Made by a program: the position numbers and the translations under genes
Notes under the pieces: generated by a model
What the model was told of the DNA's origin: nothing
The model's input: only the letters and a program-made list of their open reading frames with translations
The model's database searches: none
NCBI RefSeq assembly: GCF_000412695.1
Contig: NC_021499.1
Location: 1,922,001 to 1,986,000 of the forward strand
Direction of reading: 5' to 3'
Source: Pseudomonas resinovorans NBRC 106553
GTDB lineage: Bacteria > Pseudomonadota > Gammaproteobacteria > Pseudomonadales > Pseudomonadaceae
Length of the DNA stretch: 64,000 nucleotides
Shown here: piece after piece, positions 50,962 to 61,013 of the stretch
Layout of the letters: every line of letters starts with the position of its first letter
Numbering within the stretch: the stretch's first letter is position 1

Positions 50962-51019
50962 TTGTCGAACAATCCGACAAAATCCTGGATTTTCGCTGAT
51001 CGTGCAAATTGCCTTGCAC
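50962..51019. promoter_or_regulatory. Two palindromes upstream of fadL
   Basis: TTGTCG (50962-50967)/CGACAA (50975-50980) with a 7-bp spacer, and GTGCAA (51002-51007)/TTGCAC (51014-51019) with a 6-bp spacer. They sit between fadL and the gene downstream of the - strand 51047 unit. They do not match the PsrA consensus well; the binding protein is unknown. Confidence 0.45.
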
Positions 51020-51046
51020 GCTCGTTCCTGACTGGTCGGTCATTGC

Positions 51047-51526
51047 TCAGGCGACTTGGCTGAGCCCACCAACATGACGTTGCCAAGCGTCGAGGAAATC
51101 CCTTGGGCTGCCTTCGGGGCGAAACACCTGGCGCCAGACCTGAGCCATGCCGAGCAGGTCGTCGGCGGCGGGCATCACCAGGATGCTCGATTCCACCAGC
51201 ATCCAGGCGATGGCGGTGGCGTAGCGCAGGTTGACGGTGAGTTCCAGGTGCGGAGCGGCGAGGAAGGCGTGCTGGCTGGCCAGGCCACGTACCTGGCTGG
51301 CGAGTTCCGGGTCATGGGCCAGGTGCTGGTCCCAGAGCTGTTGGTGGCGTTCGTCACTGATACCGTAGAGGCCACGGCCCTGGCTGCAGTCCAGGGCGCT
51401 GCCCAGGGCCGATTGGCTCGCGGCGGCGCCGAGCAGCAGGCTTTCGGCGATGGAGGAGGGGCGCTGCAGGTAGAGCAGCGTCGGGCGAATCACATGCTGG
51501 CGTAGATCGCAGGCGGCAATTCCCAT
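51047..51526 (-). CDS. Conserved hypothetical protein
   Basis: 159 residues, mostly helical, no signal peptide or membrane span. Segments: DLRQHVIRPTLLYLQRPSSIAESLLLGAAASQSALGSALD, ELTVNLRYATAIAWMLVESS and a C-terminal WRQVFRPEGSPRDFLDAWQRHV. The RPxLxYL...AxLLLGTAAQES-like N-terminal pattern recalls small Pseudomonas proteins annotated near phage-type lysozyme-like folds, but I do not recognise a function. The frame has normal GC3 for this genome and a stop shared with no other gene. Confidence 0.65.
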   Translation of the reverse strand: MGIAACDLRQHVIRPTLLYLQRPSSIAESLLLGAAASQSALGSALDCSQGRGLYGISDERHQQLWDQHLAHDPELASQVRGLASQHAFLAAPHLELTVNLRYATAIAWMLVESSILVMPAADDLLGMAQVWRQVFRPEGSPRDFLDAWQRHVGGLSQVA

Positions 51527-51714
51527 GGGGCCCTCGAGAAGGGTGCCGGCGGGGCCGGGGCGTTTTGGCAGCTTCTCATCGTTCTTGGGAAGGGCCCCAC
51601 CGGGAGCGGAGTTAGCCGCTCGATTTGAAGTCTAGTGGGAAATTTGTGCTGTAAAGGTCTGTTTTTAAACTGTTTCGTGTTTCTGGCTATTGTCCATATA
51701 GCCACCTGTGATTA

Positions 51715-51765
51715 AAAAACAGCCAGCAGCGGCGGGTCGCCAAACCCATTTTGCTGCTGGCTTTT
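51715..51765. terminator. Terminator downstream of the sulfurtransferase gene
   Basis: AGCCAGCAGC (51721-51730) pairs with GCTGCTGGCT (51753-51762). On the - strand it is followed by GTTTTTT, ending the sulfurtransferase transcript. A TTTT on the + side allows some bidirectional use. Confidence 0.75.
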
Positions 51766-51769
51766 CGCC

Positions 51770-52624
51770 TTATTCGCCCTTGGCCAGGGGCCTTGCCGGG
51801 TTGGTGATCCATTCGCTCCAGGAGCCGGCGTAGAGCCGTGCCAGGGGGTATCCAGCGAGGCTCAGGGCGAAGAGATTGTGGCAGGCGGTGACGCCCGAAC
51901 CGCAGTAGGCCACCAGCTCATCCAGCGGGCGCTCGCCGAGCATGGCGGCGAAGCGCTGCCTCAGGGCGTCGGCCGGCAGGAAGCGGCCATCGCTTCCCAG
52001 GTTGTCGGTGAAGGCCGCGCACTGGGCGCCGGGAATATGCCCGGCCACCGGGTCGATGGGCTCCACTTCGCCCTTGAAGCGCGGCAGGGCACGGGCGTCC
52101 AGCAGGGTCAGGCCGGCGTTGCCCAGGCGTTGCTGGAGGCTGTCGGCGTCCACCAGCAGGCTGTCATCGGGCTGGCCCGCGAAACGCCCCGGCTGCACCG
52201 CCGGGGTCACGGCGGTCAGCGGCAGGCCGGCATCGCGCCAGGCCTTGAGGCCACCATCGAGCAGGAACACCCCCTCACGCTTGCCCAGCCAGGCCAGCAA
52301 CCACCAGGCGCGGGCGGCGAAGGCGCCGGGACCGTCGTCGTAGAGGACGATGCTGCTGTCCGCGTCGATGCCCCAGTCGCGCAGCCGTCCGGCCAGCGTC
52401 GCCGGGTCCGGCAGCGGGTGGCGGCCGGTCACGCCACGGGTCACCGGACCGGAAAGGTCCTGCTCCAGGTCGGCGAAGCGGGCCTTGGGAATGTGGCTCT
52501 CGGCATAGCTGCGCTGGCCGTAGGCCGGGTCGTCGAGGGAGAAGCGGCAGTCGAGGATGACCAGGCCCGGTTCATCCTGGCGGGCACTGAGTTGGGCAGG
52601 GCTGATGAGTTGCGCGAGCGACAT
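51770..52624 (-). CDS. sseA: 3-mercaptopyruvate/thiosulfate sulfurtransferase (two rhodanese domains)
   Basis: 284 residues with two tandem rhodanese domains: an inactive N-terminal one (LVILDCRFSLDDPAYGQRSYAESHIPKARF) and a catalytic one with the cysteine loop YCGSGVTACHN. CGSGVTA is the mercaptopyruvate-type active-site signature, CRKGVT-like loops being the thiosulfate type. It moves sulfane sulfur to acceptors such as cyanide or thiols. Monocistronic, followed by a terminator. Confidence 0.92.
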   Translation of the reverse strand: MSLAQLISPAQLSARQDEPGLVILDCRFSLDDPAYGQRSYAESHIPKARFADLEQDLSGPVTRGVTGRHPLPDPATLAGRLRDWGIDADSSIVLYDDGPGAFAARAWWLLAWLGKREGVFLLDGGLKAWRDAGLPLTAVTPAVQPGRFAGQPDDSLLVDADSLQQRLGNAGLTLLDARALPRFKGEVEPIDPVAGHIPGAQCAAFTDNLGSDGRFLPADALRQRFAAMLGERPLDELVAYCGSGVTACHNLFALSLAGYPLARLYAGSWSEWITNPARPLAKGE

Positions 52625-52727
52625 GGCGGGGTCCTTGTCGTGACCTGTGTTGTGGCAAGCATCATAAGGACGCCCGCACAGGCTGTCGCGCGCTATCGGC
52701 GGGGCGCGGCGCCCCGCCGTCCGGAGT

Positions 52728-53903
52728 TCAGCGGCAGGCAGCGCGGAGGCGGCGGAAACCGTCCTCGAGGTCGGCGATCAGGTCGTCCGGGTGCTCCAGG
52801 CCGATGTGCAGGCGCACCAGCGGCCCCTCGGCTTTCCAGGTGGTGGCGCTGCGGTGGGCGCTGGGGTTGGTCAGCAGGATCAGGCTTTCGAAGCCGCCCC
52901 AGCTGAAGCCCATGCCGAACAGCTGCATGCCGTCGAGCATGGCGCGCATGGCCTGCTCGGGCAGTGCCTTGAAGACCACGCCGAACAGGCCGCAGGCGCC
53001 GCTGAAGTCGCGTTTCCACTGGGCGTGGCCGGGGGCGTCGGGCAGGGCGGGGTAGAGGATCCGCTCCACTTCCGGTTGCTCGGCCAGCCACTGGGCGATC
53101 TTCTCCGCGTTGCGCTGGTGCCGCTCCAGGCGTGTGGAGAGTGTGCGCAGGCCGCGCAGCGCCAAGTAGGCGTCGTCGGCGCTGACCGACAGGCCGAGCT
53201 GCTTGTAGAAACCTCGGACCTGAGGGAAGAGCGCCTCGGTGGTGAGGATCACACCCATCAGCACGTCGGAGTGGCCGACGATGTACTTGGTGGCGGCATG
53301 GATGGAGATGTCCACGCCGTGCTTGAAGGAGGGGAAGTGCACCGGCGTGCCCCAGGTGTTGTCGAGCATTACCAGCGCGCCGTGGGCATGGGCGACCGCG
53401 GCGATGGCGGGCACGTCCTGCACCTCGAAGGTCAGCGAGCCGGGGGACTCGAGGAACACCACGCGGGTGTTGGGGCGGATCAGCGCGGCGATGCCTTCGC
53501 CGATCAGCGGGTCGTAATAGCTGGTCTCGATGCCGAAACGCTTCAGGGTTTCATCGCAGAAGGCGCGGGTCGGGTCGTAGACCGAGTCGGTCATCAGCAG
53601 GTGGTCGCCGGGCTTGAGCGTGGCCAGCAGGGCGGTGGTCAGCGCGCTCAGGCCACTGGGGGTGAGCATGGCGCCGTAGGCGCCTTCCAGCTCGGCCAGG
53701 GCGCTCTCCAGCGAGCGGGTGGTGGGATTGCCGTGGCGGCCATAGGTGTTGAGGGTGCCGTTCTGCGCCTGCAGGGATTCCACGCTGGGGAAGAGCAGGG
53801 TGGAGGCACGGTACACCGGGGTGTTCACGGTGCCGCCAATCCGGCCACGTTCACGGCCTTCATGGGCCAGCAGGGTTTCTGGGTGCAGCTTGCGGTCGTC
53901 CAC
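52728..53903 (-). CDS. metC: Cystathionine beta-lyase (PLP, Cys/Met metabolism family)
   Basis: 391 residues. Cleaves cystathionine to homocysteine, pyruvate and ammonia. Hallmarks: YGRHGNPTTRSLESALAELEGAYGAMLTPSGLSALTTALLA, DSVYDPTRAFCDETLKRFGIE, MLDNTWGTP and the PLP lysine in ISIHAATKYIVGHSD. Its ORF starts 200 bp from the divergent Lrp gene's end on the same strand; the Lrp regulator upstream could control it. Alternative: a related gamma-lyase, less likely given the DNTWGTP block. Confidence 0.92.
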   Translation of the reverse strand: MDDRKLHPETLLAHEGRERGRIGGTVNTPVYRASTLLFPSVESLQAQNGTLNTYGRHGNPTTRSLESALAELEGAYGAMLTPSGLSALTTALLATLKPGDHLLMTDSVYDPTRAFCDETLKRFGIETSYYDPLIGEGIAALIRPNTRVVFLESPGSLTFEVQDVPAIAAVAHAHGALVMLDNTWGTPVHFPSFKHGVDISIHAATKYIVGHSDVLMGVILTTEALFPQVRGFYKQLGLSVSADDAYLALRGLRTLSTRLERHQRNAEKIAQWLAEQPEVERILYPALPDAPGHAQWKRDFSGACGLFGVVFKALPEQAMRAMLDGMQLFGMGFSWGGFESLILLTNPSAHRSATTWKAEGPLVRLHIGLEHPDDLIADLEDGFRRLRAACR

Positions 53904-54105
53904 CTGGGGCTTCCTCTGGATCAGTACGGCGAAAGGGGGCGACGCCTGCCAAAAGGGCGGGCGTCTGGAATGGCGAAAAGATTACCGGCGGAGGTGGGGA
54001 ATTTCTTTGCTTTGATGGGCAGGGATATCGAATTTATTGGAAGTTAAATCTACTGAAAATTGATTTTGTGGAAATAATTTCCTGGTTGTGATCATGAGGC
54101 GAAAA

Positions 54106-54582
54106 TCATGACTCTCCAGCCTGTATCAGGTGATCCAGCGGCAGCGCCGTGGTGTGCTTGATCACTTCCATGGCGAAGCCGGAACTGACATCGGACAGGT
54201 CGGCGACACGGATCAGGCGCTTGTACACCGCGTCGTAGCCCTTGATGTCCGGCACCACGATCTTCAGCAGGTAGTCGACGTCGCCGGTCATGCGGTAGAT
54301 CTCGACGATTTCCGGAATGTCCCGGGTGCCTTCGACGAACTGCCGGGTCCAGTCGTCGCTGTGGCGGCTGGTGCGGATGGTGACGAACACCGTGACCCCG
54401 AGCTTCAGCCGCTCGGCGTCGCACAGCGCCACCTGGCGGGTGATCACGCCGTCCTCGCGCAATTTCTGCAGGCGCCGCCAGCAGGGGGTGGCGGACAGGT
54501 TCACCGCCTCGGCCAGCTCCGCCAGGGAGATGGAGGCGTCCTGCTGCAGGAGGGCGATGATCTGCAGGTCTTTCTTGTCCAT
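54106..54582 (-). CDS. Lrp/AsnC-family transcriptional regulator
   Basis: 158 residues from ATG 54582. Helix-turn-helix (LLQQDASISLAELAEAVNLSATPCWRRLQKLREDGVITRQVAL) and a RAM ligand domain (VTVFVTIRTSRHSDDWTRQFVEGTRDIPEIVEIYRMTGDVDYLLKIVVPDIKGYD). It lies upstream of metC on the same strand, with an AT-rich 200-bp gap, so it may sense a sulfur or other amino acid and control metC. The longer upstream frame is rejected because the family begins at MDKKD. Confidence 0.92.
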   Translation of the reverse strand: MDKKDLQIIALLQQDASISLAELAEAVNLSATPCWRRLQKLREDGVITRQVALCDAERLKLGVTVFVTIRTSRHSDDWTRQFVEGTRDIPEIVEIYRMTGDVDYLLKIVVPDIKGYDAVYKRLIRVADLSDVSSGFAMEVIKHTTALPLDHLIQAGES

Positions 54583-54707
54583 GTATTGGGTCCGTGGCGG
54601 ATGCGTTTGGTCAGGGGGCCCGTGGCCAACTGTGTCGAAACGATGACACTCGGCATCATATGTCACCCGCCCATGAAGTCGCGCGGGGCAAAAGATGGGA
54701 GAGCTGA

Positions 54708-55499
54708 ATGCCTGGCCTGCACCTGCTGAACGAACCTGCCTCGCTGATCCGCCGCATCGGCGTGATCCTGGGGACCCTGCTGGTGGTCTTCTACTATTGC
54801 TGCCTGGTGCTGCTGCGTGCACCGCTGGGGCGACTCGACCGTGCGCGGGTCGACCACTACACCCGCGCCATGTCGCGGCTGTTGCTGCGCCTGGTGCGCA
54901 TGGACCTGTCCGTGCACGGGCAATTGCCCGATTTCAACGATGGCCGCCGCTACCTGATCCTCTGCAGCCATTCCAGCCACTACGACATCCCGGCCAGCTT
55001 CGTCGCCCTGCCGGGCTCGATCCGCATGCTGGCGAAGAAGGAGCTGTTCCGGATTCCCTTCCTCGGCGCAGCCATGCGCGCGGCGGAGTTCCCGTCCATC
55101 GACCGGCACAACCGCCGGCAGGCGCTGGACGACCTGGCGAGCGCCCGGCGCATGATGGAAAGCGGCATCGTCCTCTGGGCGGCGCCCGAAGGCACCCGCT
55201 CCGCTGACGGGCGTCTGCTGAAGTTCAAGAAGGGCTGCTTCCACCTGGCCCTGGATACCGATGCGGTGATAGTCCCGGTGTCCATCCGCGGCATCCACCG
55301 CGTGCTGCCGGCCCGCAGCTTTCGCCTGAACCTGGGGCAGCGGGTGGAACTGCATGTGGGCGAACCCATCGATGCCGGTCGCTACAGCGCCGAACAGCTC
55401 GCCGAGCTGATGGCCGAGACCCGTGGGCGCATGCAGGAATTGCTGGGGCATGAAGCGGCGCAAGTGGTGGCGGCGAAGCCGCGCGAAGCACTGGCCTGA
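54708..55499 (+). CDS. 1-acyl-glycerol-3-phosphate acyltransferase family protein
   Basis: 263 residues. N-terminal span (IGVILGTLLVVFYYCCLVLLR) then the LPLAT domain: catalytic H(X4)D as HSSHYD, substrate-binding MLAKKELFRIPFLG, FPEGTRS-like APEGTRSADG and VPVSIRG. Transfers an acyl chain to a lysophospholipid or similar acceptor at the inner membrane. No lipid partner is adjacent. GGGAGAGCTGA precedes the ATG. Confidence 0.88.
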   Translation: MPGLHLLNEPASLIRRIGVILGTLLVVFYYCCLVLLRAPLGRLDRARVDHYTRAMSRLLLRLVRMDLSVHGQLPDFNDGRRYLILCSHSSHYDIPASFVALPGSIRMLAKKELFRIPFLGAAMRAAEFPSIDRHNRRQALDDLASARRMMESGIVLWAAPEGTRSADGRLLKFKKGCFHLALDTDAVIVPVSIRGIHRVLPARSFRLNLGQRVELHVGEPIDAGRYSAEQLAELMAETRGRMQELLGHEAAQVVAAKPREALA

Positions 55500-55571
55500 T
55501 TCACCGCCCATTCCTTCCGCAGGGTGCGCCGCGCGCACCGGGCGCCTGGCTCGGTGCGCACCCTGCGGCCC

Positions 55572-56633
<1,062 letters not shown>

Positions 56634-57047
56634 CTTCTTCTTGTATCCCTTCAGGTGAGGTTCCGGCCGGGGCCTTTTTATCTGCGCGGGATTTTTAGCA
56701 GCCGCCCGTCTCCGGCGCCAGAGCTGAATGTTGCGGCATCAACCAGGCAACGGTTGACAGGGTGGGGGCGGGCTGCGCAGTATCGGGCCTTCGCTTCATG
56801 CCACCGAGCTCCCAATGCCCGCCATCGCCCTTTCCACCGCACGCATCCTGGCCCTTTCGGCCCAGGCGTCGGTCATTGGCGTTGCCGCTGGCAAATCGAA
56901 GAAACAGTCGCTCATTTGACCGGGGCGCGCTGTCCCGTCAGATGGGCTGACAGGACAGTAGGCGCGAATCAGGTCGATCCTCCCGCGAATTCCCCTCCCT
57001 GCATCCCTCCGACGGTGACTCTGACGGTCAGCCAATGGAGATTTGCA

Positions 57048-57902
57048 ATGCCTGTGTTTTCCGGAATCTGGGTTGCCCTGGTAACCCCCTTCAACGAGGG
57101 TGCCGTCGACTATCCCGCCCTGCGCCGCCTGGCCCGCCACTTGCTGGACGAGGGCGCCGCCGGCCTGGTGGCCTGTGGTACCACCGGGGAAGCCGCCGCG
57201 CTATCGACGGACGAGCAACTGGCGGTGCTCGACGCTTTGCTCGAGGTGGTGCCCGGCGAACGCCTGGTGATGGGCCTGGCGGGCAACAACCTGGCCGAGT
57301 TGCTGAGCTTCCAGCGTGAGGTGCAGCGTCGACCCATCGCCGGCGTGCTGGTGCCCGCGCCTTACTACATCCGCCCCTCCCAGCAAGGCCTGCTGGCCTG
57401 GTTCGGCGCCATCGCCGACGCGTCGAGCGTGCCGGTGATCCTCTACGACATTCCCTACCGCACCGGCGTGCGCCTGGAACTGGCCACCCTGCGCCAGCTC
57501 GCCCGTCACCCCAGGGTGGTGGCGATCAAGGATTGCGGCGGCAACCCGGAAACCACCCTGGCGCTGATCGCCGATGGCGAGCTGGATGTGCTTACCGGCG
57601 AGGACGGGCAGATATTCACCACCCTGTGCATGGGCGGACGTGGCGCCATCGCCGCCTCGGCGCATATCCGCACCCGCGACTTCGTGCGCCTGGCAGATTG
57701 TGTCGCCCGAGGCGAACTCGAGGCCGCGCGGGGGATCTTCCAATCACTGCAACCCTTGATTCGCCTGGCATTCGCCGAGCCGAATCCCGCGCCGGTAAAG
57801 AGCCTGCTGGCTTTCGAGGGGCTGATCCGCGACGAGTTGCGTTCACCCATGCAGTGCAGTTCAGCCGGTTTGCTGCAGGCCTTGCGTACCGAACTGGCCT
57901 AG
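57048..57902 (+). CDS. dapA: DapA-family aldolase (4-hydroxy-tetrahydrodipicolinate synthase-like)
   Basis: 284 residues. Barrel with GTTGEAAALS (pyruvate-binding GTTGE), Tyr in VILYDIPYRTGV, and the Schiff-base Lys in VVAIKDCGGN. These are the DHDPS features: condensation of pyruvate and aspartate semialdehyde for lysine and peptidoglycan. Non-lysine members (e.g. sialate or ketoacid lyases) share the motifs, so the assignment is likely but not exclusive. ATG 57048 has TGGAGATTTGCA upstream. Confidence 0.8.
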   Translation: MPVFSGIWVALVTPFNEGAVDYPALRRLARHLLDEGAAGLVACGTTGEAAALSTDEQLAVLDALLEVVPGERLVMGLAGNNLAELLSFQREVQRRPIAGVLVPAPYYIRPSQQGLLAWFGAIADASSVPVILYDIPYRTGVRLELATLRQLARHPRVVAIKDCGGNPETTLALIADGELDVLTGEDGQIFTTLCMGGRGAIAASAHIRTRDFVRLADCVARGELEAARGIFQSLQPLIRLAFAEPNPAPVKSLLAFEGLIRDELRSPMQCSSAGLLQALRTELA

Positions 57903-58012
57903 GCGCCGGACCGCCCGGCGCGAAGCAGCCGCGACGGGCGGGAGCGAAGCAAGGCGCGAAGCGAGGACCCGGCGCGATATATACTGCGCGCCATTGATTC
58001 AAGGAGAGCCCT

Positions 58013-59140
58013 GTGGCCATCGATATTTTCTGGATTCGCGACGACGCCGCGCTGGCCGAACATTGCGCCGTATGGCGGCGTCTGCCCTTCGTGGCCCTGG
58101 ATACCGAGTTCATGCGGGTCGACACCTTCTACCCCAAGGCCGGCCTGATCCAGGTCGGTGACGGCGAGCGGGCGTACCTGATCGATCCCCTGCTGATCCG
58201 CGACTGGTCGCCTTTCGCCGAACTGCTGGAAGACCCGGCGCTGCTCAAGGTGCTGCACGCCTGCAGCGAGGACCTGGAAGTCTTCCTGCGCCTGACCGGC
58301 GCGCTGCCGCAACCGCTGCTGGATACGCAACTGGCCGCCGGCTACCTGGGCATCGGCTACTCCATGGGCTACTCGCGCCTGGTGCAGGCGGTGCTCGGCA
58401 TCGACCTGCCCAAGGACGAGACGCGCTCCGACTGGCTGCAACGCCCCCTCACCGAGATGCAGATTCGCTACGCCGCCGAAGACGCGCAGCACCTGGCCGA
58501 GCTCTACACCGCCCTGGAACCGCGCCTGACCGAACCCAAGCGCGCCTGGGTGCTGGAGGATGGCGCCGAACTGGTGGCCAACCTGCGTCGCGAAGTCATT
58601 CCCGAAGAGCTCTACCGCGAAGCCAAGCTGGCCTGGAAGCTCTCCCGTGCCCAGCTCGCCGTGCTGCGAGAGCTGTGCGCCTGGCGCGAAATCGAAGCCC
58701 GACAGCGCGATCAGCCGCGCAACCGCATCCTGCGGGAACACAGCCTCTGGCCCCTGGCGCGCTTCCAGCCGGACAATCTCGTGGCCCTGGCGCGGATCGA
58801 CGACATGCACCCGCGCACCGTGCGCCAGGACGGCAATACCCTGCTTAAATTGATCCGCGAGGCCGCCGAGACCCCGCCCGAGCATTGGCCCGAGGCCCTG
58901 CCCGAGCCGCTGCCCCACGAGGCCTCGCCGCTGCTCAAGCAACTGCGTGCCGTGGGCCAGGCCGAAGCCGAGCGCTTAGGCATCGCGCCGGAACTGATGC
59001 TGCGCAAGAAGCACCTGGAGGCCTTGCTCAAGAGCGGTTACCCGGACGGCCCCTACAGCCTGCCCGAGGGCCTGCGCGGCTGGCGCCGTGAACTGATGGG
59101 CCAGGCCCTGCTGGACACCCTGGCCACGCCCGGCCAATGA
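58013..59140 (+). CDS. rnd: Ribonuclease D
   Basis: 375 residues. 3'-5' exonuclease that trims tRNA precursors. DEDD motifs: [17 protein letters not shown] (DxE), [12 protein letters not shown] (D) and [13 protein letters not shown] (D...Y/D); HRDC domains follow. Start is GTG 58013 with TCAAGGAGAGCCCT upstream. A -10-like TATACT at 57980-57985 gives a short leader. It heads a same-strand series with ycgL and a dehydrogenase. Confidence 0.95.
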   Translation: MAIDIFWIRDDAALAEHCAVWRRLPFVALDTEFMRVDTFYPKAGLIQVGDGERAYLIDPLLIRDWSPFAELLEDPALLKVLHACSEDLEVFLRLTGALPQPLLDTQLAAGYLGIGYSMGYSRLVQAVLGIDLPKDETRSDWLQRPLTEMQIRYAAEDAQHLAELYTALEPRLTEPKRAWVLEDGAELVANLRREVIPEELYREAKLAWKLSRAQLAVLRELCAWREIEARQRDQPRNRILREHSLWPLARFQPDNLVALARIDDMHPRTVRQDGNTLLKLIREAAETPPEHWPEALPEPLPHEASPLLKQLRAVGQAEAERLGIAPELMLRKKHLEALLKSGYPDGPYSLPEGLRGWRRELMGQALLDTLATPGQ

Positions 59141-59186
59141 ACCTTCAAGCCGTGCCGTTGGCGCGGCAAGCCCCACGAGCCCGACC

Positions 59187-59480
59187 ATGAAACGTATCTG
59201 CTCCATCTACAAAAGCCCGCGCAAGAACGAGATGTACCTCTACGTCGACAAGCGTGAAGCCCTGAGCCGCGTACCCGAGGGCCTGATCAGCGCCTTCGGC
59301 GCCCCGCAGCACACCTTCGACCTGGTGCTCAGCCCCGAGCGCAAGCTGGCCCGCGAAGACATCGGCAAGGTGCTGGAAAACATCGAGAAGCAGGGCTACC
59401 ACCTGCAGATGCCACCGGGCGAAGAGGAATACATCGAGCATCTGCCTGAAGAACTGCTACGGATGAACGATCCACTCTGA
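59187..59480 (+). CDS. ycgL: YcgL-domain protein
   Basis: 97 residues, UPF0745/YcgL family: [36 protein letters not shown] ... [17 protein letters not shown]. Function unknown. It lies 46 bp after rnd and its stop overlaps the next start by one base (TGATG), so the three are one operon. This rnd-ycgL link is conserved in Pseudomonas, from memory. Confidence 0.92.
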   Translation: MKRICSIYKSPRKNEMYLYVDKREALSRVPEGLISAFGAPQHTFDLVLSPERKLAREDIGKVLENIEKQGYHLQMPPGEEEYIEHLPEELLRMNDPL

Positions 59481-60409
59481 TGAAAATCCTGATCGCCGAA
59501 GCGGAGTTCGCGCTCTACGCCGACCTGCTGCGTACCGAGTCCGGCCTGCAGCTGCATGGCGGCAGCGAGCCGGAGCGCCTGCTGGACGCCGCGCGGGAGT
59601 GCCCGATCTGGCTGGGCGAGCCCGACCTCATGGCGCAGCTGCTGCGCCAGGGCTGCAAGCCCGAGTGGATGCAGTCCACCTGGGCCGGCATCACACCGCT
59701 GCTGGCGGCCGACCTGCCCCACGACTACCAGTTGACCCGCGCCGTCGGCATCTTCGGCCAGGTGATGGCCGAGTACGTGCTGACCTACCTGCTGGCGCAC
59801 CAGCGCCGCCTGCTCTCGCGGGTCGCCGCCCAGGCCGAGAAGCGCTGGGACAACCGCCTGCCGAGCAGCCTGGAAGGCAAGCGGGTGCTGATAGTCGGCA
59901 GTGGCGACATAGGCCAGAGCGTGGCCGGGTTCCTCGAGCCCTTCGGCGTCGAACTCCACGGCATCGCCCGTGAACCGCGCCCGCTGGAGCCCTTCGAGCG
60001 GGTGTTCGGCATGGAGGCCCTGGCCGACCAGGTGGCCTGGGCCGATACGGTGGTCAACCTGCTGCCGGATACCGCGGCCACGCGGGATATCTTTGACGCC
60101 GCGCTGTTCGCGCGGATGCGTCCGACGGCACTGTTCATCAACGCCGGGCGCGGCGTCGCGGTGGTGGACCAGGACCTGGTGGCGGCGCTGGCCGCCGGCC
60201 AACTGGCGGGTGCGGTGATCGATGTCTGCCGGGAAGAGCCGTTGCCGTCCTGGCACCCGTTCTGGACCGCGCGCAACCTGCTGGTCACCGGCCACAGTTC
60301 GGCACCGACAGTGCCCAGCGCCATGGCCGCGCTGTTCGTCGACAACCTGCAGCGTCGGCGCAGCGGCGATCCCTTGCGTGGGCTGGTGGATTTCCAGCGC
60401 GGCTATTAA
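59480..60409 (+). CDS. D-2-hydroxyacid dehydrogenase (NAD(P)-binding)
   Basis: 309 residues. Rossmann motif VLIVGSGDIGQSVAGFLEPFG, NLLPDTAATRDIFDAALFARMRPTALFINAGRG, and the catalytic Arg, Glu, His set in ..RG...V, CREEPLP and GHSSAP. Resembles GhrA-type glyoxylate/hydroxypyruvate reductases, though cofactor preference is not clear. Coupled to ycgL by TGATG. Confidence 0.88.
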   Translation: MKILIAEAEFALYADLLRTESGLQLHGGSEPERLLDAARECPIWLGEPDLMAQLLRQGCKPEWMQSTWAGITPLLAADLPHDYQLTRAVGIFGQVMAEYVLTYLLAHQRRLLSRVAAQAEKRWDNRLPSSLEGKRVLIVGSGDIGQSVAGFLEPFGVELHGIAREPRPLEPFERVFGMEALADQVAWADTVVNLLPDTAATRDIFDAALFARMRPTALFINAGRGVAVVDQDLVAALAAGQLAGAVIDVCREEPLPSWHPFWTARNLLVTGHSSAPTVPSAMAALFVDNLQRRRSGDPLRGLVDFQRGY

Positions 60410-60487
60410 CGGCCGCGCGTCAGCTATGCTTGGCCGACACACCCGACGCGACTAGACTACGCGCCCCCGAATCAGCCCCTGTACGCC

Positions 60488-60937
60488 ATGGCCGCCAAAG
60501 TCGAACCCTTCTGGAAGCGCAAGACCCTCGATCAGCTCGATCAGGAGGAGTGGGAATCCCTCTGCGACGGCTGCGGCCTCTGCTGCCTGCAGAAGCTCGA
60601 AGACGAGGACGACGGCAGCGTCTACTACACGCGTATCGCCTGCAAGCTGCTGGATCTCACGACCTGCCGCTGCACCGACTACACCAATCGTCGCAAGTTC
60701 GTTGCCGACTGCATCCAGCTCACGCCGGCCCAGGCCGACGAGTTTCGCTGGCTGCCGCCCACCTGCGGCTATCGCCTGGTGGCCGAGGGCAAGGACCTGC
60801 CGCCCTGGCACCATCTGGTCTGCAACGACCCCGAGGCGGTGCATAAAGCGGGCATTTCCCAGTCCGGCCGCATGCTCAGCGAGAACAGCGTGGCCGAGGA
60901 CGATTGGGAGGACTATCTGATTTTTCGCGCTGGTTGA
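60488..60937 (+). CDS. ycgN: YcgN-family cysteine-cluster protein
   Basis: 149 residues, UPF0260. Eight or more cysteines, including [11 protein letters not shown] near residue 24 and [18 protein letters not shown], which suggest an iron-sulfur or zinc site. The biological role is unknown. ATG at 60488 with GTACGCC upstream, weak ribosome site. It lies near the rnd operon. Confidence 0.9.
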   Translation: MAAKVEPFWKRKTLDQLDQEEWESLCDGCGLCCLQKLEDEDDGSVYYTRIACKLLDLTTCRCTDYTNRRKFVADCIQLTPAQADEFRWLPPTCGYRLVAEGKDLPPWHHLVCNDPEAVHKAGISQSGRMLSENSVAEDDWEDYLIFRAG

Positions 60938-61013
60938 TGCCGGCCACGGATCAAACCGTCGCCTTTCGAGTCTCAGGGACTGACCGTCACATCGCCCAAG
61001 GAAGCCATCTTCG

